From Saccharothrix syringae (GTDB taxonomy: Bacteria > Actinomycetota > Actinomycetes > Mycobacteriales > Pseudonocardiaceae), in assembly GCF_009498035.1 (NCBI RefSeq), contig NZ_CP034550.1:4216001-4280000 (forward strand): a stretch of DNA of 64,000 nt. The letters run 5' to 3'. This document shows positions 1-8,532 of this stretch, piece after piece (within the stretch, counting starts at the first letter, position 1; each line of letters starts with the position of its first letter). A program made the translations under genes and the position numbers. Under the pieces are notes generated by a model that was not told the origin of the DNA, ran no database searches, and worked only from the letters and a program-made list of their open reading frames with translations.

Positions 1-2
1 CC

Positions 3-1448
3 GACGTCGAGGTGAAGCTGCACCGGCTGCCCCTGCGCTACTTCGACGACAAGCCGCGCGGCGAGCTGCTCTCGCGCGTCACCAACGACATCGACAACGT
101 CGCCATGACCCTCCAGCAGACGCTGAGCCAGCTGCTGACGTCCCTGCTGACCGTGGTCGGCGTGCTGGCGATGATGGTGTCGATCTCACCGCTGCTGGCG
201 GTGATCGCGCTGCTGCTGATCCCCGTGTCGATGGTGGTGACCGGCCGGATCGGCAAGCGCTCGCAGCAGCTGTTCGTGGCGCAGTGGAAGCACACCGGCG
301 CGCTCAACGCGCACATCGAGGAGGCGTTCACCGGGCACCAGCTGGTCAAGGTGTTCGGGCGGCAGCGCGAGTCGGAGGCCGAGTTCCGCCGCCGCAACGA
401 CGAGCTGCTGGGCTCGGCGCTGGGCGCCCAGTTCATCTCCGGGCTGATCATGCCGGTGATGATGTTCCTGTCCAACATCAGCTACGTGGTGATCGCGGTG
501 GTCGGCGCGCTGCGGATCACCTCGGGCGCGATGACCCTGGGCGAGGTGCAGGCGTTCATCCAGTACTCGCGCCAGTTCACCCAGCCGCTGACCCAGGTCG
601 CCTCGATGGCCACCCTGATGCAGTCCGGCGTCGCCTCGGCCGAGCGCGTGTTCGAGCTGCTCGACGCCGAGGAGCAGCTGCCCGACCCGGCGGACGCCCC
701 GCTGCCCGAGCGGCGCCGCGGCCGGGTCGAGTTCACCGGCGTCGACTTCTCCTACCGGCCCGAGCAGCCGCTCATCGAGGACCTGTCGCTGGTCGCCGAA
801 CCCGGCCAGACGGTGGCCATCGTGGGACCGACCGGCGCGGGCAAGACCACGCTGGTCAACCTGGTGATGCGGTTCTACGAGCTGGACGGCGGCCGGATCA
901 CCCTCGACGGGGTGGACATCACCCGGCTGCGCCGCGAGGACCTGCGCTCGCAGGTCGGCATGGTGCTGCAGGACACCTGGCTGTTCGGCGGCACGATCCG
1001 TGACAACATCGCCTACGGCAGGCCCGGTGCCACGGAGGAGGAGGTCCTGGCCGCCGCGCGGGCCGCGCACGTCGACCACTTCGTCCGCACCCTGACCGAC
1101 GGCTACGACACCGTGATCGACGAGGAGGGCACGAACATCAGCGCGGGTGAGAAGCAGTTGCTGACCATCGCCCGCGCGTTCCTGGCCGACCCGCCGCTGC
1201 TGATCCTGGACGAGGCGACCAGCTCGGTGGACACGCGGACCGAGGCGCTGGTGCAGCGGGCGATGGCGGCGCTGCGCACGTCGCGCACGAGCTTCGTCAT
1301 CGCGCACCGGCTGTCCACCATCCGCGACGCCGACCTGATCCTGGTGATGGAGTCGGGGCGGATCGTGGAGCAGGGCACGCACGACGAGCTGATCGCGGCC
1401 GGGGGCGCCTACCACCGGCTCTACTCGGCCCAGTTCTCGGCGGCCTGA
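3..1448 (+). CDS. ABC exporter, permease-ATPase half-transporter (5' truncated by window)
   Basis: Membrane ABC exporter half-molecule. The reading frame is open to the window edge, so the first transmembrane helices are missing; an internal GTG at 12 is not a credible start because the frame already encodes typical exporter sequence ([19 protein letters not shown]) there. Several hydrophobic segments follow to about base 640, then the nucleotide-binding domain: Walker [10 protein letters not shown] near 826-852, the LSGGQ-equivalent ISAGEKQ near 1138-1158, Walker [13 protein letters not shown] near 1198-1233 and the H-loop AHRLST near 1303-1320. The signature ISAGEKQ is a variant of LSGGQ, as often seen in heterodimeric multidrug exporters, so the partner half may lie upstream outside the window. 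Substrate cannot be told. It ends at a strong palindrome shared with the convergent gene. Confidence 0.93.
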   Translation, partial: DVEVKLHRLPLRYFDDKPRGELLSRVTNDIDNVAMTLQQTLSQLLTSLLTVVGVLAMMVSISPLLAVIALLLIPVSMVVTGRIGKRSQQLFVAQWKHTGALNAHIEEAFTGHQLVKVFGRQRESEAEFRRRNDELLGSALGAQFISGLIMPVMMFLSNISYVVIAVVGALRITSGAMTLGEVQAFIQYSRQFTQPLTQVASMATLMQSGVASAERVFELLDAEEQLPDPADAPLPERRRGRVEFTGVDFSYRPEQPLIEDLSLVAEPGQTVAIVGPTGAGKTTLVNLVMRFYELDGGRITLDGVDITRLRREDLRSQVGMVLQDTWLFGGTIRDNIAYGRPGATEEEVLAAARAAHVDHFVRTLTDGYDTVIDEEGTNISAGEKQLLTIARAFLADPPLLILDEATSSVDTRTEALVQRAMAALRTSRTSFVIAHRLSTIRDADLILVMESGRIVEQGTHDELIAAGGAYHRLYSAQFSAA

Positions 1449-1459
1449 CCGGGGGAGGG

Positions 1460-1493
1460 AGGTGACCCGCCGGCACGTGCCGGCGGGTCACCT
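1460..1493. terminator. 34-bp perfect palindrome between convergent genes
   Basis: Two 17-base arms (AGGTGACCCGCCGGCAC and its complement) meet with no spacer, so the hairpin would have a loop of a few bases taken from the arms. It lies 11 bases after the exporter stop and its last base is the first base of the convergent STAS gene's stop codon, so it probably ends transcription in both directions. Confidence 0.75.
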
Positions 1494-2227
1494 CAGGTCG
1501 ACGCCACCGGGTCCAGCGCGATCGCGGCCCACAGCACGCGGCCCTCGTCCAGGGTGGGCGTGTTGCCGCAGGCGGTGCTGAGGCGGTGGATGCGGGTGAG
1601 GTCGAGGCGGCGGGCGGCGCCCCGCGGCGACGGGCCGGTGTGCCGGACCGCGACGGTCAGCTGGTCGGGGAACCGCTCGATCCGCAGCACCAGGGTCGCG
1701 CTGGTGTGGGCCTGCGTGATGTCGACCAGCTCACCGGCCAGCAGCACCGCGCGGGGGCACACCTCGCGCAGCCCCCACCGGGTGCACGTGCGCCGGGCGA
1801 AGTCGCGGGCCAGGTGCGGCGCGTCGGTGTCCGCGGGCACCTGCATCTCGTTGCGCTGCCGCCACGTCGGCGAGGTCGTCGCCTCCAGGGCGGCGTCCAG
1901 CCGGTCGTGGCACGGCACGAACCGGCTCAGGCCGGTGCGCGCGAGCATCGCGCGGTGGCGCGCGGTGGTGGCCACCAGCAGCAGCGGCACGCAGGGCCAG
2001 CGGCAGCAGCGCATCCACACCGCGGCGAAGACGCTCGCCAGGGGGTCGCTGCCCAGTTCGAGCGCCGGGCCGAGCACCACGATGACGGCGCGCGGTTGCT
2101 CCGCCACGTGCTTGAGCAGCCCGTCGCGCATGCTCACGTAAGTCGAAAGGTCGAGTCGTCCCGTCGGGGACAACAGCACCACGTCGCCGTGGTTCATCGC
2201 CCGCAGCGACAGTCCGGTGTCGGTCAC
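1493..2227 (-). CDS. STAS-domain protein with degenerate HATPase-like C-terminal half
   Basis: 244 aa, no signal peptide. The N-terminal about 110 residues look like a STAS (anti-sigma antagonist) domain, with a GDVVLLSPTGRLDLST segment; the C-terminal part (about 120-235) resembles the small histidine-kinase-like ATPase of RsbW-type anti-sigma factors, with ELVDITQAHT in the position of the N-box, although the usual EL.xN.. asparagine is replaced. Such fused proteins are common in actinomycetes and are thought to act in partner-switching regulation of sigma factors; the ATPase half may be inactive. The GTG start follows GGAG at six bases and directly abuts the stop of a possible 19-codon upstream reading frame, so translation could be coupled. 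Another STAS gene lies at 31534. Confidence 0.75.
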   Translation of the reverse strand: MTDTGLSLRAMNHGDVVLLSPTGRLDLSTYVSMRDGLLKHVAEQPRAVIVVLGPALELGSDPLASVFAAVWMRCCRWPCVPLLLVATTARHRAMLARTGLSRFVPCHDRLDAALEATTSPTWRQRNEMQVPADTDAPHLARDFARRTCTRWGLREVCPRAVLLAGELVDITQAHTSATLVLRIERFPDQLTVAVRHTGPSPRGAARRLDLTRIHRLSTACGNTPTLDEGRVLWAAIALDPVAST

Positions 2228-2287
2228 TCAGGTCTCCGCCCCCGACTGGTCGCCGTTCGTCCTGGTCGGTTCCTCCAGAACTGTCAT
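2228..2287 (-). CDS. possible 19-residue leader peptide of the STAS gene
   Basis: A short frame starting at ATG (2287) and reading MTVLEEPTRTNGDQSGAET stops with TGA immediately before the GTG of the STAS gene, zero bases between. AAGAG lies just upstream of the ATG. It could be a translated leader that couples expression, or the STAS gene could simply have an internal GTG chosen downstream of a chance frame. There is no homology evidence. Confidence 0.25.
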   Translation of the reverse strand: MTVLEEPTRTNGDQSGAET

Positions 2288-2791
2288 AGCTCTTGGTTCG
2301 GACCGTGTCACTCTCAGCATGCCTTTCCGGCGGTGAGTCACCCGTTCGTCGGCATCCATTGAGGAGGAAATACCGGCGGTACTCACCCGTTCGGCGGTGC
2401 GGAGCACGTGAATCGAGCCGGGGTGCCGCTGTCCTGATCCATTGCTCCATTCGCCCTTTTTGTGGGAAGATTTCCCGGTTCGGCCACGTCGGTGGTGTTC
2501 CCGAAAAGGAGCATATTCACCGCTCCGGGCGCGGGCGAGCGCATTCATGATATTCCACGCGCCGGGGATTTCGCCCCGGGGTCGACCCGGGGTCGAGCAC
2601 CACCCGCGCCGCGGCGTGCCCGCCGGCGAAGGTGGACCCGCAGGGCACCGCGCCGGAGGGCGGACCGGCCGGGTGTGCCCCGGCGAGAGCAGGTGCGCGG
2701 CCACGTCCCGCGCGGCCCGGCGTTCCACCGCTCGGGCTGGGCCGTGCGGCACGGAGGACTCGTCCAGGCACCCTGAAACCGGAGGAGCGCA
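2228..2791. other. 564-bp divergent intergenic region
   Basis: Noticeably less GC-rich than its surroundings between about 2430 and 2570, as expected for promoters of the divergent STAS (minus) and Gfo/Idh (plus) genes. It holds two small palindromes: TACCG-G-CGGTA at 2371-2381 and GGGAA-GAT-TTCCC at 2464-2476, plus a duplicated TCACCCGTTCG word near 2338 and 2393. The end nearest the plus gene (2570-2790) returns to high GC with a repeated CCCGGGGTCGA word. No convincing gene is seen; reading frames here lack ribosome binding sites. Confidence 0.55.
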
Positions 2792-4159
2792 GTGCGGTCG
2801 AACCACAGTGGACGGTCCCGGCGCCGCTACGCCGTCGTCGGCGTCGGCCACCGCGCCGCGATGTACGTGGAGGCGCTGGCGGGGAAGTACGCCGACGACG
2901 GCGAGGTGGTGGCCTGGTGCGACCCGAGCCCGACCCGGATGTCCTACTACGACGGGGTGCTGGGCCACGCCCCCGCGCGCTACGCGCCCGACCGGTTCGC
3001 CGACCTGCTGCGCGAGCAGCGGCCGGACGCGGTGGTCGTGACCTCGCCGGACGCCACCCACCACCACTACGCGGTCGCCGCGCTGCGCGCCGGGTGCGAC
3101 GTCGTGGTGGAGAAGCCGCTGACCACCACCGCCGAGGGGGCGCGGGCCATCGCCGACGCCGTCGCCTCGTCGACCGGCCGGCTGGTCGTGACGTTCAACT
3201 ACCGCTACTCGCCGCGCAACGGCGAGCTGCGCCGGCTCATCGCGGAGGGTGCGATCGGGCGGGTCACCTCCGTGCACTTCGAGTGGGTGCTGGACACCGT
3301 GCACGGCGCCGACTACTTCCGGCGCTGGCACAGGGAAAAAGCGCATTCCGGCGGGTTGCTGGTGCACAAGGCGAGCCATCACTTCGATTTGGTCGACTGG
3401 TGGCTCGACGACGTGCCGGAAACCGTGTTCGCGTTGGGTGGACTGCGCTTCTACGGCGCGGACAACGCCGCCGCGCGCGGCCTGGGGCCCCGGCCGGAGC
3501 GCTCCACCGGTGCGCCGGGCGCGGCGACCGACCCGTTCGCCCTGGACCTCGCCGCCGACGACGTCCTGCGCAGGCTCTACCTGGAGGCCGAAGCCGACGA
3601 CGGCTACCTGCGCGACCGCGACGTGTTCGGCGCGGGCATCACCACCGAGGACAACCTGTCGGTGGTCGTCGGGTACCGCTCGGGCGCGTCCCTGAGCTAC
3701 TCGCTCAACGCCCACTCGCCGTGGGAGGGCTACCGGGTCGCGGTGAACGGCACGGCGGGCCGGCTGGAGCTGGACGTGGTGGAGCGCGGCCACGTGCTGC
3801 CCGCCGGCGCGGCCGGTGTGGTCGGGCGGCCCGCGGTCGACCCGAGCGCGACGCCGGACCGCCCCGGGGCCGCGTCGGCGGCGAACCCGCGCCCGGCGGG
3901 GGAGCGCCTGCTGTGGCAGCGGCACTGGTCGGTGGCGGAGGAGGTGCCGGTGCCGGAGGGGGACGGGCCCCACGGCGGCGGTGACGCCCACCTGCTCGAC
4001 GACGTGTTCCGGCCCGGTGGTGCCGAGGACCCGCTGGGGCGCCGGGCCGGGGTGCTGGACGGGGTGCGGAGCGCGGGGGTCGGCATCGCGGCGAACCGGT
4101 CGCTGGAGGAGGGACGGGCGGTGCGGCTCGCGGACCTGGGGTTGAGCGCGGACTGGTGA
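2792..4159 (+). CDS. Gfo/Idh/MocA-family NAD(P)-dependent oxidoreductase
   Basis: 455 aa cytoplasmic sugar-type dehydrogenase. The N-terminal Rossmann fold is clear: YAVVGVGHRAAMY at about 13-25, SPDATH at about 85-90, and the family motif EKPL at 107-110 with the catalytic-type lysine K108 present. The C-terminal half has the alpha/beta domain with GGLLVHKASHHFDLVDWWL, the histidine-rich segment expected near the active site. It is longer than the usual 340-390 residues, with insertions around 225-290 and 330-410. Family members act on sugars, inositols or amino sugars; substrate is not predictable here. GTG start is fixed by GGAGGAG six bases upstream. The ATP-grasp gene follows 24 bases later. 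Confidence 0.88.
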   Translation: MRSNHSGRSRRRYAVVGVGHRAAMYVEALAGKYADDGEVVAWCDPSPTRMSYYDGVLGHAPARYAPDRFADLLREQRPDAVVVTSPDATHHHYAVAALRAGCDVVVEKPLTTTAEGARAIADAVASSTGRLVVTFNYRYSPRNGELRRLIAEGAIGRVTSVHFEWVLDTVHGADYFRRWHREKAHSGGLLVHKASHHFDLVDWWLDDVPETVFALGGLRFYGADNAAARGLGPRPERSTGAPGAATDPFALDLAADDVLRRLYLEAEADDGYLRDRDVFGAGITTEDNLSVVVGYRSGASLSYSLNAHSPWEGYRVAVNGTAGRLELDVVERGHVLPAGAAGVVGRPAVDPSATPDRPGAASAANPRPAGERLLWQRHWSVAEEVPVPEGDGPHGGGDAHLLDDVFRPGGAEDPLGRRAGVLDGVRSAGVGIAANRSLEEGRAVRLADLGLSADW

Positions 4160-4183
4160 TCCACCCCGTGGCACCATGCGGCG

Positions 4184-5029
4184 GTGATCCTGCTCGTACC
4201 CGCCGACGTGCTCCACCCCCGCCGAGTGGACGCGCACTTCGCCCCCGAGGCGGACGCCGCCTGCGCGGCCGGGGTGGAGGTCGCCCTGGTCGACCACGAC
4301 CTGCTCGCCGCCGGCGACGCCGACCGGGCGGTGCGCCGGGTGCCCGGCGGCGACGAGGCGGTCTACCGCGGCTGGATGCTCGACAGCGCCCGGTACGCGG
4401 AGTTCGCCCGGGCCCTGGAGCGGCGCGGCGCGACCCCGCGGACCGGCGCCGGGCAGTACCGGCGGGCGCACGAGCTGCCCGGCTGGTACGCCGACCTGGC
4501 CGAGGTCACCCCGCCCTCGGCGTGGACCGCCGGCGACGACCGGGAGGCGTTCGAGCGGGCACGCCGCTCGCTCGGCACCGGCCCCGCGGTGCTGCGCGAC
4601 TACACCAAGTCGATGAAGCACCACTGGCACGAGGCCGCGTTCATCCCGGACCTGGCCGACGCCGACGCCGCCTGGGCGGTCGCGCGGCGGTTCCGCGAGC
4701 TGCGGGAGGACGTGGTCGGCGGGTTCGTGCTGCGCCGCTTCGAGCGGTTCGCCTCCGCCGAGGTCCGCACCTGGTGGGTGGACGGCGCGTGCCGGCTGGT
4801 CGGCCCGCACCCGGACACGCCGGGCGAACTCCCCGCCGACCCCGACCTGGCCGCGGTGGCACCCCTGGTGGCGGGCTTGGGGCTGCCGTTCGTCACCGCC
4901 GACCTGGTGCGGCGCGACGACGGCGCGTGGCGCGTGGTGGAGCTCGGCGACGGGCAGGTCAGCGACCGCCCGGGCACCGTCGCGCCCGAGGTGGTGATCG
5001 AGCTGATCACGTCGCGCCGCGTTCCTTGA
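4184..5029 (+). CDS. ATP-grasp domain protein (DUF4343-like)
   Basis: 281 aa, probably cytoplasmic. The C-terminal half has features of a compact ATP-grasp ligase of the DUF4343 type: DYTKSMKHHW (about 142-151) as the lysine-containing nucleotide-binding segment, GGFVLRRFERF (about 178-188) and the metal-binding end WRVVELGDGQVS (about 248-259). The N-terminal third is the pre-ATP-grasp region. These proteins join a carboxylate to an amine or thiol, but the members of this subfamily are mostly uncharacterised. It follows the Gfo/Idh gene by 24 bases and is presumably cotranscribed. The start GTG at 4184 has no strong ribosome binding site, so it may depend on coupling. Confidence 0.75.
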   Translation: MILLVPADVLHPRRVDAHFAPEADAACAAGVEVALVDHDLLAAGDADRAVRRVPGGDEAVYRGWMLDSARYAEFARALERRGATPRTGAGQYRRAHELPGWYADLAEVTPPSAWTAGDDREAFERARRSLGTGPAVLRDYTKSMKHHWHEAAFIPDLADADAAWAVARRFRELREDVVGGFVLRRFERFASAEVRTWWVDGACRLVGPHPDTPGELPADPDLAAVAPLVAGLGLPFVTADLVRRDDGAWRVVELGDGQVSDRPGTVAPEVVIELITSRRVP

Positions 5030-5067
5030 CACTTGTCCGGTAGGCGACACCTGTATATAAACAGGCG
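5026..5067 (+). promoter_or_regulatory. promoter and TetR operator; probable leaderless transcript
   Basis: TTGTCC (5033-5038) and TATAAA (5056-5061) are 17 bases apart, which places the transcription start at about 5068, the G of the GTG start codon; no ribosome binding site is present, so a leaderless mRNA is likely. A palindrome CCTGT-ATATAA-ACAGG (5050-5065, 7 of 8 base pairs symmetric) covers the -10 element and fits autorepression by the TetR protein encoded next. A TTGACA at 5026-5031 is an alternative -35 box. Confidence 0.65.
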
Positions 5068-5658
5068 GTGACCACCAGTGCACCGCGCGCGCCGGACCGC
5101 CGGGTGCTGCGCTCGCGCGCGGCGCTGCTGGCGGCGGCCGTGCGGCTGGTGTCCGAGCGCGGCACGTCCGCCGTGCCCGTCACCGACCTCGCGGAGGCCG
5201 CCGACGTCAGCAGGCAGCTCGTCTACCAGCACTTCGGCGACCGCGACGCGCTGCTGGTGGAGGCCGCGCTCGACCTGGTCCGGCACGAGCTGCTGGCACC
5301 CCGGGACGGCGCGCCCGGCCGGCTCGCCGTGCTGGCCGCGGTCCGCCACTTCGCCGACCACCGGGCGTTCTACCGGGCCGTGCTCTCCGGCCCGTGCGCC
5401 TTCGCCCTCACCCGCGCGCTGGGCGACCTCCTCGCCCCGGTCAACCGGCACGTCGTGCGCGCGGCCGTGGGCGGCGGGGTCCGCCCGGACACCCTGGACG
5501 ACCTGGCCGCGTTCGTCACGGCGGGCACGGGCGCGGTCATCAACGCCTGGCTGCTGTCGGACCGGCCGCACCTCGACGCCGAGGAGTTCACCGACCGGTT
5601 GCTGAGGCTGTGGGGCGGCCTCGGCCTGACGCACCACCGCGAGGACGTGGACCGATGA
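5068..5658 (+). CDS. TetR/AcrR-family transcriptional regulator
   Basis: 196 aa. The N-terminal helix-turn-helix occupies about residues 14-60, with SRAALLAAAVRLVSERG and the recognition part VSRQLVYQHFGDRDAL typical of the family. The C-terminal ligand domain is divergent. The gene starts at the GTG that coincides with the predicted transcription start and overlaps the next gene by ATGA, so it heads a three-gene operon with a DUF3237 protein and an alpha/beta hydrolase; it probably represses this operon through the palindrome over its promoter and is released by a substrate or product of those enzymes. Confidence 0.9.
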   Translation: MTTSAPRAPDRRVLRSRAALLAAAVRLVSERGTSAVPVTDLAEAADVSRQLVYQHFGDRDALLVEAALDLVRHELLAPRDGAPGRLAVLAAVRHFADHRAFYRAVLSGPCAFALTRALGDLLAPVNRHVVRAAVGGGVRPDTLDDLAAFVTAGTGAVINAWLLSDRPHLDAEEFTDRLLRLWGGLGLTHHREDVDR

Positions 5659-6086
5659 CCAACCCCGCCCTGGAACTGGAACCCGTGGTCCGGCTGGAGG
5701 TGCTGGTCGGCGCGCCGGTCGACGCGGGCGTCACGCCCGCGGGCCACCTCCGCGTCATCCCGATCACCGGCGGCACCGCCAAGGGCCCGCTCGTCACCGG
5801 CGAGGTGCTGCCGATCGGCGCGGACTGGAACGTGGTGCGCCCCGACGGGGTCGCCACCGTCTCGGCCAAGTACCTGATCCGCACCGGGGACGGCGCGGTC
5901 CTCACCGTCACCAACGAGGGCACCCTCGGGCCGCGGGCGGTGACCTCGCCGCGCATCGGGGCGCCCGCCGAGGGTCCCTACGCGTGGCTCAACGACGCGG
6001 TCCTGGTCGGCACCCTGGTCCCGCTCCTCGTCAACGGCCGGCTGACCGGGGTGTCGCTGGAGTTCCACCGCGTCCTGAGCGCCTGA
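5655..6086 (+). CDS. DUF3237 domain protein
   Basis: 143 aa. The whole protein matches the DUF3237 pattern: an N-terminal strand (LEPVVRLEVLVGAPVDAG), a GHLRVIPITGGTAKGP loop and the LPIGADWNVVRPDG segment. The family is small beta-barrel proteins of unknown function often found beside oxidoreductases and hydrolases of TetR-controlled catabolic operons. The ATG overlaps the TetR stop codon (ATGA), which fixes the start although the frame is open further upstream. Confidence 0.85.
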   Translation: MTNPALELEPVVRLEVLVGAPVDAGVTPAGHLRVIPITGGTAKGPLVTGEVLPIGADWNVVRPDGVATVSAKYLIRTGDGAVLTVTNEGTLGPRAVTSPRIGAPAEGPYAWLNDAVLVGTLVPLLVNGRLTGVSLEFHRVLSA

Positions 6087-6111
6087 GCCACCCGAGCACG
6101 GAGGAGCCGAC

Positions 6112-7014
6112 GTGTCGATCCTGTCCCACCCGCGCGTCGCCGACGTCGCGGCGCGCCTGCTCGCGTCGGTCACGGCGGCCAAGGGCCTGGGCCCCGGCCA
6201 ACCGCGGTTCCCGGAGTGCGCCGCCCGCACCGAGGAGGTCGCCGTGCCGACCCGGCACGGCGAGGTCGCGGCCACGCTCTACCACCCGCCCGCGGGTCCC
6301 CCCACCCCGGCGGTCCACGTCAACGCCCACGGCGGCGGGTTCGTCATGGGCCGGCCGGCCGACGACGACCCGTGGTGCCGCTACCTCGCCACCCACGCCG
6401 GCGTGGTGGTGGTCAACACCTCGTACGCCCTCGCGCCGCGGCAGCGCTTCCCGGTGCCGGTGGAGCAGGTCTATGACGTGGTCCGGTGGGCGTGCGCGCC
6501 GGAGCGCGGCTGGGGCCGGGTGTCCGTGGGCGGGCAGAGCGCCGGCGGCTCCCTGGCGGCCGGCGCGGCGCGGCTGGCCCTGGAGCACGGCGGCCCGGAC
6601 ATCGCGCTCCAGGTGCTGCACTACCCGCCGCTCAACCTCGTGGCCAGGGCCAAGGACAAGCCCTCGGCCGGGCGGCGGCCGGTCGTCGCGCCGTGGCTGT
6701 CCGAGGTCTTCGACACCGCCTACATCCCCGACCCCGCGCGCCGCGCCGACCGCCTCGCCTCGCCGGTCTGGGGTGACAACGCCGACCACCTGGAGGGCAT
6801 CGCGCCCGCCCTGGTGGTCACCGCCGAGCTGGACCGGCTCCACCCCGAGGGCGCGGCCTACGCGGGCCGGCTCGACGCCGTCGGCGCCCTGGTCGAGCAC
6901 CACGTCGTGCCGGGCGTCGACCACGGCTACAACCTCACCGGCGACCACGAGGAGGTCACCCGGCGGGTGTACGACCTCATGGCCGGGCACGTGGCGCGGG
7001 CGACGAGGTCCTGA
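6112..7014 (+). CDS. alpha/beta hydrolase, hormone-sensitive-lipase (HSL) type
   Basis: 300 aa cytoplasmic esterase. The oxyanion-hole motif HGGG is at 73-76 and the nucleophile elbow GQSAGG at 141-146 with S143; the acid and histidine lie near ELDRLHPEG (about 240) and GVDHGYN (about 265). This is the bacterial HSL (group IV) esterase signature; substrates are typically short acyl esters or lactones. GGAGG lies seven bases before the GTG. Third gene of the TetR operon, 25 bases after the DUF3237 gene, and followed by a strong bidirectional terminator. Confidence 0.9.
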   Translation: MSILSHPRVADVAARLLASVTAAKGLGPGQPRFPECAARTEEVAVPTRHGEVAATLYHPPAGPPTPAVHVNAHGGGFVMGRPADDDPWCRYLATHAGVVVVNTSYALAPRQRFPVPVEQVYDVVRWACAPERGWGRVSVGGQSAGGSLAAGAARLALEHGGPDIALQVLHYPPLNLVARAKDKPSAGRRPVVAPWLSEVFDTAYIPDPARRADRLASPVWGDNADHLEGIAPALVVTAELDRLHPEGAAYAGRLDAVGALVEHHVVPGVDHGYNLTGDHEEVTRRVYDLMAGHVARATRS

Positions 7015-7017
7015 CGT

Positions 7018-7055
7018 GGAGGAGGGCCGGGGCGACGAGGCCCCGGCCCTCCTCC
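7018..7055. terminator. bidirectional terminator hairpin
   Basis: A perfect 16-bp stem (7018-7033 with 7040-7055) and a six-base loop GACGAG lie between the hydrolase stop and the convergent cellulase stop. No U tract, as is usual in high-GC actinomycetes. Confidence 0.85.
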
Positions 7056-7068
7056 CGCGCGTGCGCGG

Positions 7069-8469
7069 TCAGCTCGTCGGGAAGTTGTCCGGCGTGCTGA
7101 TCCGGCTCTTGATGTACGCACCGGAGTCGGTGAGCACACCGCTGCCGGAGTAGTTGCTGCCGTTACAGGTGCCCGGCCGCAGCGCGGCGCTGCTCTCGTT
7201 CGCGTCCGAGTAGGTCCAGTTCGCGTAGCTGATCTTCAGGCTGTCGAGCAGGTCCAGCCAGGCCGCGGTGCTGGCCTGGTCGTAGGTGCCGCCGCCGGTG
7301 GCCAGCACCGTGCCGAACTCGGTGACGAACAGCGGCAGGCGCGAGGCCGCCCGGCTCACCGTGGCGCGGTAGTTGTCCTTGTGGGACGCGGCGTAGAAGT
7401 GGAACGCGTACATGATGTTGGTGGCGTTCACCGGGTTGTTGATCACCTCGGTCTCGCTGGAGCCCTCCGAGACGCCCAGCGAGGACCACGCGCGGGTGCC
7501 GACGATGACGACGGCGTCGGGGTCGGCCGCCCGGATCACCGGGATGACCTGCTCGGCGTAGTTCTTGATGCCCTGCCAGCTCACGCCGTTGGGCTCGTTG
7601 GCGATCTCGTAGATCACGTTGCGCTTGTTGGCGTTGCGGGAGGCGACCTGGGAGAAGAAGGTCTTGGCCCGGTCCAGGTTGTAGTTGGGGTCGCCCGGGG
7701 TGAGGGTGTGGAAGTCGATCAGGGCGTACAGACCGCGGGACTCGGCCATGTCGACCAGGCTGTTGACCCGGTTGGTGAACCCGGACGGGTTGGTCTCGTA
7801 GCCCTGCTCCTGCACGTACATCGCGATGCGGAGCAGGTCGGCCTTCCAGTCGTTGACCAGCGCGTCCAGCGAGGCGTTGTTGTAGCACTTGTCGAACCAC
7901 TGGATGCCGTGCGTGCTCATGCCGCGCAGCTGGATCGGGCGGTTGTACTGGTTGCACAGGTTGACGCCGCAGACCCGCAGCTGCCCGTTGGCCTCGACCG
8001 GCGTGCGCGGCACCGGCGGGTTCGTGGTCGTCGTGGTGGTCGAGGTCGTGCTGGTCGTCGTGGGCGAACCCGTGCACGCTACGCCGTTGAGGGTGAACGA
8101 CGTGGGTGAGGGGTTGCTGCCGGACCAGGAGCCGACCAGGCCGAGGTCCGTCGACGCACCGGTGCCCAGGGACCGGTTCCAGTCGACGTTGGTCGCGGTG
8201 ACCGAGGCGCCGGACTGGGACCAGGTGGCGTTCCACCCCTGGCTGACCTTCTGCGCGCTGCTGGGGAACGCGAACCCGAGCGACCACCCGGTGAGCGCGT
8301 CACCGAGGTTCGTGACCCGGACGGTGGCCTGGAACCCGCCCTGCCACTGGCTGGTGACGGTGTAGTCGACCCGGCAGCCCTGGGCTGCGGCCGTCGCGTT
8401 CGGCAGCGCCACCGCCGCCGAACCGAGGGCCACCGCACAAGCCGCCATGACGGCGGTGGAGCGCTTCAC
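7069..8469 (-). CDS. secreted GH5 endoglucanase with N-terminal CBM2
   Basis: 466 aa. Signal peptide about 1-29 (VKRSTAVMAACAVALG, cleavage near ATAAA-Q), a family 2 cellulose-binding module about 30-133 (CRVDYTVTSQWQGGF start, SFTLNGVAC end), a Thr-rich linker about 136-152, then a GH5 catalytic domain about 160-455. In the catalytic part YEIANEPN gives the acid/base E292 and LFVTEFGT the nucleophile E383; DFHTLTPGD and FHFYAASH match other conserved strands. It hydrolyses beta-1,4-glucan outside the cell. The GTG start is chosen because GAGGAGGGG lies four bases upstream and the signal peptide begins there; the frame is open 34 codons further up but that DNA contains the operators. A CelR/CebR box sits 29 bases before the start. 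Confidence 0.93.
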   Translation of the reverse strand: MKRSTAVMAACAVALGSAAVALPNATAAAQGCRVDYTVTSQWQGGFQATVRVTNLGDALTGWSLGFAFPSSAQKVSQGWNATWSQSGASVTATNVDWNRSLGTGASTDLGLVGSWSGSNPSPTSFTLNGVACTGSPTTTSTTSTTTTTTNPPVPRTPVEANGQLRVCGVNLCNQYNRPIQLRGMSTHGIQWFDKCYNNASLDALVNDWKADLLRIAMYVQEQGYETNPSGFTNRVNSLVDMAESRGLYALIDFHTLTPGDPNYNLDRAKTFFSQVASRNANKRNVIYEIANEPNGVSWQGIKNYAEQVIPVIRAADPDAVVIVGTRAWSSLGVSEGSSETEVINNPVNATNIMYAFHFYAASHKDNYRATVSRAASRLPLFVTEFGTVLATGGGTYDQASTAAWLDLLDSLKISYANWTYSDANESSAALRPGTCNGSNYSGSGVLTDSGAYIKSRISTPDNFPTS

Positions 8470-8497
8470 TGAGCCCCTCCTCGTGTAGGCAATTTTC

Positions 8498-8532
8498 TGG
8501 GAGCGCTCCCAGAACTGTGGAGAGCGCTCCCT
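8498..8532 (-). promoter_or_regulatory. CelR/CebR operator with a second degenerate box
   Basis: TGGGAGCGCTCCCA (8498-8511) is exactly the 14-bp palindrome bound by the LacI-family cellobiose repressors CelR of Thermobifida and CebR of Streptomyces. A weaker copy, GGAGAGCGCTCCCT, follows at 8519-8532, 21 bp centre to centre, i.e. on the same helix face. An identical perfect box precedes the glycosidase gene at 34258. No cebR-like gene is in the window. Confidence 0.88.

Noticed and set aside
12..1448. Exporter gene starting at GTG 12
   Set aside because: The frame continues to the window edge and the protein lacks its first transmembrane helices, so it is truncated by the window rather than starting here.
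2228..5083. 951-codon minus-strand open frame
   Set aside because: Antisense to the Gfo/Idh, ATP-grasp and regulatory sequences; composition rich in Arg, Gly, Pro, His and Val as expected from the complement of high-GC codons; no family motif.
7381..8109. Plus-strand 242-codon frame over the cellulase
   Set aside because: Antisense shadow of the GH5 catalytic domain, Val/Gly/Arg-rich and without motifs.
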